Assembly (NCBI GenBank): GCA_029932545.1
Contig: JAOZPW010000090.1
Location: 1 to 10,270 of the forward strand
Origin: Thermoanaerobaculales bacterium
Lineage (GTDB): Bacteria > Acidobacteriota > Thermoanaerobaculia > Thermoanaerobaculales > Sulfomarinibacteraceae
DNA length: 10,270 nucleotides
Direction: 5' to 3'
Part shown: positions 6,364-10,270 of the stretch, one piece after another
How positions within the stretch are numbered: position 1 is the stretch's first letter
How the letters are laid out: each line of letters starts with the position of its first letter
Program-made: the position numbers and the translations under genes
Notes under the pieces: generated by a model
What the model was told of the DNA's origin: nothing
What the model saw: only the letters and a program-made list of their open reading frames with translations
The model's database searches: none

Positions 6364-7878
6364 TTATGGTCCGACGCTGTCCCAGGCTGTCAAACCACCA
6401 GTCTCGAAGCCGTCGCTGAAGATCAGGCCACGGGTGTAGACCTGAGTCGCCAGGATGTCGGTATCGCTCCGCGAGCCGCCACTCGTGACACCTCGCATCG
6501 ATCCGACAAGAACCACCTTGCCGACAGTATCGATGGTGACACCGGCTCCTGGAATGAGAACCGAAGAAAATACAGTCGACATCTGCTCGCCATCGGGCTC
6601 GAAACTGTAGAAATCATAACCGCCACCCGAGAACACCGTATCGGCGTTCCCGCTCAAATCAGTCACAAGCAGGATGCCCCCGCCCTGATTCGAGTCCAGA
6701 GGATCTCCAATGCTTGCGGAATAGACAATCCGATCGTTGTCGATGGCGACACCTGACAGGGCTGTAGACGCATCGGTCCAGGGCTGCCCCGGATACGTCG
6801 GATCCAGGTAGAGCCAGCCCATGGCGCCCAGAAGTCCGTCACCAAAACTGATGTCAATGTCACCATCACTCCCAACTTTCAAGGCACCGATTTTCCAGTC
6901 GGAACTATTGGGAGTGAGTTTCGCACCGATGACGAAACCACTGCTCAGGGCGGCAACATCAACGCCCCGCGAGGCTTGTGAAGGTTCCGTAGTTGGTTCA
7001 TAGGCGAATGTTGCCCTACCGTCCACGCTGAAATCCGTGTCCAACGAACCGTCGGTAGAGCTGATGCGGCAAGCCGACACAAGACTACCCGACGAAGAAT
7101 GCGAGGTGCCAACCAGCACAATATTCCCGGTGCTGTCTACCGTGACCGCGTTGGCGCTATCGAAATAGCTGCTGCCGCTGAGGTCGAAACCGACACTCGC
7201 CCTGCCATCGGAAGAAAAGGAGTCGTCGAGCACCAGCCCCCCCTGGGCGTTCGGTTTGTAGACTCCAATGATGTAATCCCAGTCCGCTCCGTTGTATTGT
7301 CCCTGGCCGACGGCGACGACCCGGTCACCGGAGATGACCATGATATCGGTCATCTGGTCCAGGCGGTCATCGCTCGCCCCGGAGATGACGCCGAGGTCGA
7401 AGGCCCAGACCTTGCCAATGTCAGTGGCCCCGGAGGATGTCAGCCGCCGGATCCAGCCGTCCCTGTTGGTGAAAGCTCCCTGGGTGAATTCGTAGGTCCA
7501 CCCGAGGATCGGGCGATCCGAAGAATCGACAGCGATCGTGAGGGTACACTCGGGTGTCATCTCCTGGCTTGATTCCATCCAGATACTCAAGAAACCGAAT
7601 GAAAGATCCGGAGAACCATCAGGCATCAACCGTATGACGGCCGGCCAGTACACGAATTCGGCCCCTGAGTCGTCCGTAATGTAAAAGGCCAGAAGAATTC
7701 TGCCCTGGGAATCAATAGCGGCGTCGGTGACCGTCTGGCTGTAGGGCTCGCGGTCATAGCGGTAGTGGCCGGAGTCCGGTCCGAAGGATGTGTCGATCCC
7801 AGTGTTGTCCGCAAGCACGAGGCTTGGGGTCAGTCCGAAGGTCAATGCAGCGATGACGATTCCGATTTGAAGTTTCAC
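6364..7878 (-). CDS. Secreted delta-60 repeat protein with C-terminal DGFETG motif
   Basis: This 504-residue exported protein starts with a signal peptide (about 1-23, hydrophobic core IGIVIAALTFG, probable cleavage after VLA). The rest is a series of degenerate delta-60 repeats (the TIGR02608-type family): D-x-[ST]F or D-x-DF starts occur at residues 29, 91, 218, 280, 342 and 413, so most spacings are about 62 residues, with a weaker unit near 153. Each is followed by an AV..DS.G.IVLVG-like strand pair, best at 244-257, which suggests a beta-propeller-like surface protein. The end, LIFSDGFETGGLTAW plus five residues, resembles a C-terminal motif I recall from secreted proteins of Acidobacteriota and some proteobacteria, possibly a sorting or processing tag. 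The start is GTG, decided by AGGAGG 8 nt upstream. Function is unknown; adhesion or surface-layer roles are guesses. Confidence 0.9.
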   Translation of the reverse strand: MKLQIGIVIAALTFGLTPSLVLADNTGIDTSFGPDSGHYRYDREPYSQTVTDAAIDSQGRILLAFYITDDSGAEFVYWPAVIRLMPDGSPDLSFGFLSIWMESSQEMTPECTLTIAVDSSDRPILGWTYEFTQGAFTNRDGWIRRLTSSGATDIGKVWAFDLGVISGASDDRLDQMTDIMVISGDRVVAVGQGQYNGADWDYIIGVYKPNAQGGLVLDDSFSSDGRASVGFDLSGSSYFDSANAVTVDSTGNIVLVGTSHSSSGSLVSACRISSTDGSLDTDFSVDGRATFAYEPTTEPSQASRGVDVAALSSGFVIGAKLTPNSSDWKIGALKVGSDGDIDISFGDGLLGAMGWLYLDPTYPGQPWTDASTALSGVAIDNDRIVYSASIGDPLDSNQGGGILLVTDLSGNADTVFSGGGYDFYSFEPDGEQMSTVFSSVLIPGAGVTIDTVGKVVLVGSMRGVTSGGSRSDTDILATQVYTRGLIFSDGFETGGLTAWDSVGP

Positions 7879-7886
7879 GATTGGAT

Positions 7887-7892
7887 CCTCCT
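7887..7892 (-). promoter_or_regulatory. Shine-Dalgarno site that fixes a GTG start
   Basis: On the minus strand AGGAGG sits 8 nt before the GTG at 7878. No upstream ATG competes, and the GTG begins a good signal peptide (MKLQIGIVIAALTF), so the non-ATG start is well supported. Confidence 0.8.
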
Positions 7893-7900
7893 AGATCATG

Positions 7901-7919
7901 GAAGGGGTAAGCCCCTTTC
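7901..7919 (-). promoter_or_regulatory. Small hairpin in the leader of the delta-60 gene
   Basis: AAGGGG (7902-7907) and CCCCTT (7912-7917) form a 6-bp stem with a 4-nt loop, 9 nt upstream of the AGGAGG ribosome site on the minus strand. It could stabilise the message or affect ribosome entry. It has no U-run, so it is not a terminator; a chance palindrome is possible. Confidence 0.3.
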
Positions 7920-7964
7920 TATCGGTATAAACGACAAGAGGTGAAAAATCCGGCCACGGCAATC

Positions 7965-8013
7965 TTGGGGAGGGGCTCATGCCTCCAGCTTTCGGCTGCG
8001 CTATCATCCCCAA
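7965..8013 (+). promoter_or_regulatory. Foldable leader just before the carbamoyltransferase start
   Basis: TTGGGG (7965-7970) can pair with CCCCAA (8008-8013), closing a 49-nt segment that ends 2 nt before the ATG at 8016. Inside, GGC-TCAT-GCC with flanking GGA/TCC, and CAGC-TTTCG-GCTG, can form two small hairpins. No Shine-Dalgarno site precedes the ATG, and a GGGGAGGGG run is buried in the putative fold. A TATCAT at 8002-8007 offers a competing reading as the -10 box of a leaderless message. Confidence 0.3.
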
Positions 8014-8015
8014 CA

Positions 8016-9845
8016 ATGACTGCAATTCTTGGTATTTCAGCGTTCTATCACGATTCGGCGGCAGCGTTGGTCGTCGACGGCGAGATCGTCGCAGCGGCCC
8101 AGGAAGAGCGCTTCACCCGCGTCAAGCACGACCACGGCTTCCCACAACACGCCATCGATTATTGCCTCGCCGAGGCAGGTTTGAGTTCCGAACAGTTGGA
8201 CTTTGTCGGTTTCTACGACAAGCCGTTTATGAAATTCGAGCGCCTGCTGGAAACCTATCTGGCGTTCTCCCCGGTTGGCTTCCGTTCTTTTCTCAAGGCC
8301 ATGCCTCTGTGGATGCGCCAGAAGCTCCACCTGCCCCGGGAGATCCGCAACGGCCTGGGCGGCGCCTACTCCAAGAAGATCGTTTTCTGCGAACACCACG
8401 AGAGTCACGCTGCCTCGGCCTTCTTCCCGTCGCCGTTCGAGGAAGCGGCCGTCATCACGTTCGACGGTGTCGGCGAGTGGGCGACGATCAGTTACGGCAG
8501 CGGAAAGGGAAACCGTGTCGAACTGACCCACGAACTGCAGTTCCCCCACTCCCTGGGGCTTTTGTACTCCGCACTGACCTACTTCTGTGGGTTCAGGGTC
8601 AACTCCGGCGAATACAAACTGATGGGCCTGGCGCCCTACGGCGAACCTCGATACGCCGATCTGATGCTCGAAAAACTGATAGACCTCAAGGACGACGGGT
8701 CGTTTCGTCTGGACATGAAGTTCTTCAACTACTGCCAGGGCCTGACAATGACATCTCCGGCGTTCGACGATCTCTTCGGCGGTCCACCCCGCGCCCCGGA
8801 AAGCGATCTCGGGCAGCGCGAGATGGATCTGGCGGCCTCGATCCAGGAGGTCACCGAAGAAGTGATGCTGCGCGTCGCCCGGCACGTCCACCACGAAACC
8901 GGTCTGAGCAACCTCTGCCTTGCCGGCGGGGTCGCCCTCAACTGTGTCGGAAACGGGCGGATCCTTCGTGAGGGACCATTCGAGAACGTCTGGATTCAGC
9001 CCGCAGCGGGTGATGCGGGCGGCGCGTTGGGAACCGCCCTCTTCATCTGGCACCAATTGCTCGACAACAAGAGAACGGTCCAAGAACCCGATGCCCAGCG
9101 GGGCTCCCTGCTCGGTCCCAAATTCGACGACGACACCATTCGGTCCTTCCTCGACACAAATGGAACAATCTACAAGCACTTCGACGACTCCGAGGCCCTT
9201 TGCAACCAGGTGGCCGAACTGATTGATACGGAAAACGTCGTCGGCCTGATGCAGGGCCGAATGGAGTTCGGTCCTCGCGCACTGGGCTGCCGTTCGATCA
9301 TCGGGGATGCCCGCAGCCCCAAGATGCAGACCGTGATGAACCTCAAGATCAAGTTTCGGGAGAGCTTCCGGCCCTTTGCACCGATCGTCCTGCGAGAGAG
9401 GGTCCACGATTATTTCGAGATGCGGGAGGGCGAAGACAGTCCCTACATGCTTCTCGTTGCGCCTGTCCAAGAGGACAAACGCCTGCCCGTCGACGATGCC
9501 AAGGAGGGATTGGCCAAGCTGACCACGCTCCGTTCCGAGGTGCCGGCCATTACCCACGTCGATTTCTCGGCCAGGGTTCAGACGGTCGATGCCGAAAGAT
9601 ACGGTCGTCTGTACGACATCATGAAGGCCTTCGAGGCAAGGACCGATTGCCCGGTCTTGATCAACACCTCGTTCAACGTGCGGGGGGAACCGATCGTCTG
9701 CACACCTGAAGATGCCTACCACTGCTTCATGAACACCGACATGGACGTACTGGTGATGGAGAACTTCGTACTTCTCAAATCAGAGCAACCCGACGCCCCA
9801 ACCCACGAGCGAGAGCAGTACCTCTCGCAGTTTGCGTTGGACTAG
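8016..9845 (+). CDS. O-carbamoyltransferase, NodU/CmcH/TobZ family
   Basis: This 609-residue cytoplasmic enzyme should transfer a carbamoyl group from carbamoyl phosphate, via carbamoyl-AMP, to a hydroxyl of a sugar or secondary metabolite. The N-terminal Kae1-like domain begins GISAFYHDSAAALV (6-19), carries the metal-binding HxxxH (H127, H131 in EHHESHAA), FDGVGEW (149-155), EYKLMGLAPYG (199-209), GGVALNC (304-310) and GDAGGALG (332-339). The C-terminal YrdC-like domain has MEFGPRALGCRS (416-427), FRPFAPI and NTSFNVRGEP (550-559). All expected landmarks are present and the length is typical. The start is chosen by family: upstream in-frame codons back to a GTG at 7941 add 25 non-conserved residues. 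In many bacteria such genes sit in exopolysaccharide or natural-product loci; here the nearest relevant gene is the tyrosine kinase over 3 kb away, so a glycan acceptor is only an inference. No accessory gene follows before the repeats. Confidence 0.95.
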   Translation: MTAILGISAFYHDSAAALVVDGEIVAAAQEERFTRVKHDHGFPQHAIDYCLAEAGLSSEQLDFVGFYDKPFMKFERLLETYLAFSPVGFRSFLKAMPLWMRQKLHLPREIRNGLGGAYSKKIVFCEHHESHAASAFFPSPFEEAAVITFDGVGEWATISYGSGKGNRVELTHELQFPHSLGLLYSALTYFCGFRVNSGEYKLMGLAPYGEPRYADLMLEKLIDLKDDGSFRLDMKFFNYCQGLTMTSPAFDDLFGGPPRAPESDLGQREMDLAASIQEVTEEVMLRVARHVHHETGLSNLCLAGGVALNCVGNGRILREGPFENVWIQPAAGDAGGALGTALFIWHQLLDNKRTVQEPDAQRGSLLGPKFDDDTIRSFLDTNGTIYKHFDDSEALCNQVAELIDTENVVGLMQGRMEFGPRALGCRSIIGDARSPKMQTVMNLKIKFRESFRPFAPIVLRERVHDYFEMREGEDSPYMLLVAPVQEDKRLPVDDAKEGLAKLTTLRSEVPAITHVDFSARVQTVDAERYGRLYDIMKAFEARTDCPVLINTSFNVRGEPIVCTPEDAYHCFMNTDMDVLVMENFVLLKSEQPDAPTHEREQYLSQFALD

Positions 9846-9851
9846 GTGATG

Positions 9852-9881
9852 AGCTCTCAGCTCTCAGCTCTCAGCTCTCAG
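9852..9881. repeat. Tandem repeat of AGCTCTC, four copies
   Basis: Four exact head-to-tail copies of the 7-bp unit AGCTCTC (9852-9879) plus a partial AG start 6 nt after the carbamoyltransferase stop. It looks like a slippage-prone microsatellite; I see no coding role, since it lies after the stop. Confidence 0.9.
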
Positions 9882-9929
9882 TTCGCTCACGGCCAAAGCG
9901 CTCGCAGGAGCCCGAGAAAGACAGATTTA

Positions 9930-9961
9930 ACGCAAAGACGCAAAGACGCAAAGACGCAAAG
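9930..9961. repeat. Tandem repeat of ACGCAAAG, four copies
   Basis: Four exact copies of the 8-bp unit ACGCAAAG. The same GCAAAG/CTTTGC word recurs in the inverted repeat further right, so both belong to one repeat family. I recall similar CGCAAAGACGCAAAG stretches between genes in many environmental bacteria; no function is established to my knowledge. Confidence 0.92.
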
Positions 9962-10047
9962 TCTGGGCTGGTCGGTTCCGGTATCGAGCCCGGCGCCCGC
10001 GGACTCCGTCCTCTTCTCGTTGGCTCTCTCAACCAGGAAAACACAAA

Positions 10048-10133
10048 CCTCTCGCAAAGATCGCCAAGCACGCAAAGGTGAAGAAGAAAACACCCCTGTA
10101 TTCCTCTGCGCTCTTTGCGATCTTTGCGAGAGA
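10048..10133. repeat. Large imperfect inverted repeat of the GCAAAGATCGC family
   Basis: The arm 10048-10078 matches the reverse complement of 10103-10133 at 26 of 31 positions by my alignment, including an unbroken run of 16 (CTCTCGCAAAGATCGC). The 24-nt loop (10079-10102) is A-rich at its start. Transcribed RNA would form a long hairpin on either strand, but no U-run follows, so it does not resemble a standard intrinsic terminator. A REP-like or degenerate mobile repeat is the likely class. Confidence 0.8.
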
Positions 10134-10150
10134 AATTGTCCTCCTTCGTC

Positions 10151-10270
10151 CCGGTCCGCCGTAGACGGGCGAAGCCCGCGCCGAAAGGTTGGCAAATGGG
10201 GAGGAAAGCTCGCTTTCCGAGCTATGCGCCGGCCTTACGGAGGCCCCGAAGGGGATCGGCGGACGCCCGG
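10151..10270. other. GC-rich multi-hairpin cluster closed by an outer stem
   Basis: GTCCGCCG (10154-10161) pairs perfectly with CGGCGGAC (10257-10264), with CCG (10151-10153) and CGG (10268-10270) able to extend it across a 3-nt bulge. Enclosed are CGGGC-GAA-GCCCG (10166-10178), GGAAAGC-TC-GCTTTCC (10203-10218) and CCCC-GAA-GGGG (10244-10254), together a possible multibranch fold. It may be a structured RNA, a repeat element or part of a feature cut off by the window edge. High GC content makes some pairing likely by chance. Confidence 0.4.

Larger units (their letters stand above)
9846..10270. other. Repeat-rich intergenic region without a gene
   Basis: No credible coding sequence lies between the carbamoyltransferase stop and the window end. 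It holds a 7-bp tandem repeat, an 8-bp tandem repeat, a unique stretch (about 9962-10045), a large inverted repeat of the same GCAAAG family and a GC-rich hairpin cluster. Minus-strand open frames across it translate the repeats into Arg/Ser/Leu-rich low-complexity text and have no ribosome site that I can see. Confidence 0.7.

Noticed and set aside
7979..8971. Plus-strand frame starting at the ATG after GGGGAGGGG
   Set aside because: The ribosome-site-like run is tempting, but the frame is out of register with the carbamoyltransferase and translates to Arg/Pro-rich text without a domain.
8037..9722. Long minus-strand open frame of 561 codons opposite the carbamoyltransferase
   Set aside because: The plus strand carries every family motif of the carbamoyltransferase. 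The minus frame has no recognisable domain, and long antisense frames are common opposite GC-rich genes.
9930..9975. GACGCAAAG followed by TCTGGGCTGG as part of a c-di-GMP-I riboswitch
   Set aside because: The GACGCAAAG word matches part of that aptamer core, but here it is simply the last unit of a tandem repeat, and the rest of the conserved core and its paired stems are missing.
9871..10195. Minus-strand open frames across the right-hand repeats
   Set aside because: The translations (LRLCVFA, SQRSQRAQR) are direct readings of GCAAAG-type repeats, a common source of spurious hypothetical proteins.

Overview
This is a chromosomal window of about 10 kb from a Gram-negative-like, fairly GC-rich bacterium. 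The evidence for this is a membrane GGDEF protein, a Wzc-type tyrosine kinase fused to its Wzz-like chain-length domain, and a secreted repeat protein with a signal peptide. The delta-60 repeat protein with a 'DGFETG..AW' C-terminus, together with intergenic DNA full of GCAAAGACG-type repeats, reminds me of Acidobacteriota or deltaproteobacterial-type environmental genomes. That placement rests on memory and is weak. I see no transposase, phage gene, tRNA, rRNA or CRISPR array.

Layout. 1-300: a small RRM RNA-binding protein in visibly AT-richer DNA. 398-2628: a plus-strand two-gene unit, a seven-helix membrane diguanylate cyclase followed 2 bp later by an aldo/keto reductase of the voltage-gated K+ channel beta-subunit (Kv-beta) type. 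2625-4757, minus strand: a complete polysaccharide-export tyrosine autokinase (BY-kinase). Its stop codon overlaps the reductase stop tail-to-tail in a shared CTAG. 4876-6276, plus: S-adenosylhomocysteine hydrolase, divergent from the kinase, with a terminator-like hairpin in its leader. 6364-7878, minus: a secreted delta-60 repeat protein, separated from the hydrolase gene by a strong GC hairpin that probably terminates both. 8016-9845, plus: a NodU/CmcH/TobZ-family O-carbamoyltransferase, divergent from the repeat protein. 9846-10270: no gene, but two short tandem repeats, a large imperfect inverted repeat and a GC-rich hairpin cluster running to the window edge.

How the genes may work together. 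The clearest theme is the cell surface: c-di-GMP synthesis, a polysaccharide-assembly kinase and a carbamoyltransferase that could decorate a glycan. They lie in separate transcription units on alternating strands, so this is not a classical capsule operon. S-adenosylhomocysteine hydrolase is housekeeping (methyl cycle). Only diguanylate cyclase plus reductase looks like a true operon.

I do not see an obviously new multi-gene system. The items most worth a second look are the cyclase/Kv-beta-like reductase coupling, the hairpin in the sahH leader, the foldable leader of the carbamoyltransferase, and the structured repeats at the right end.
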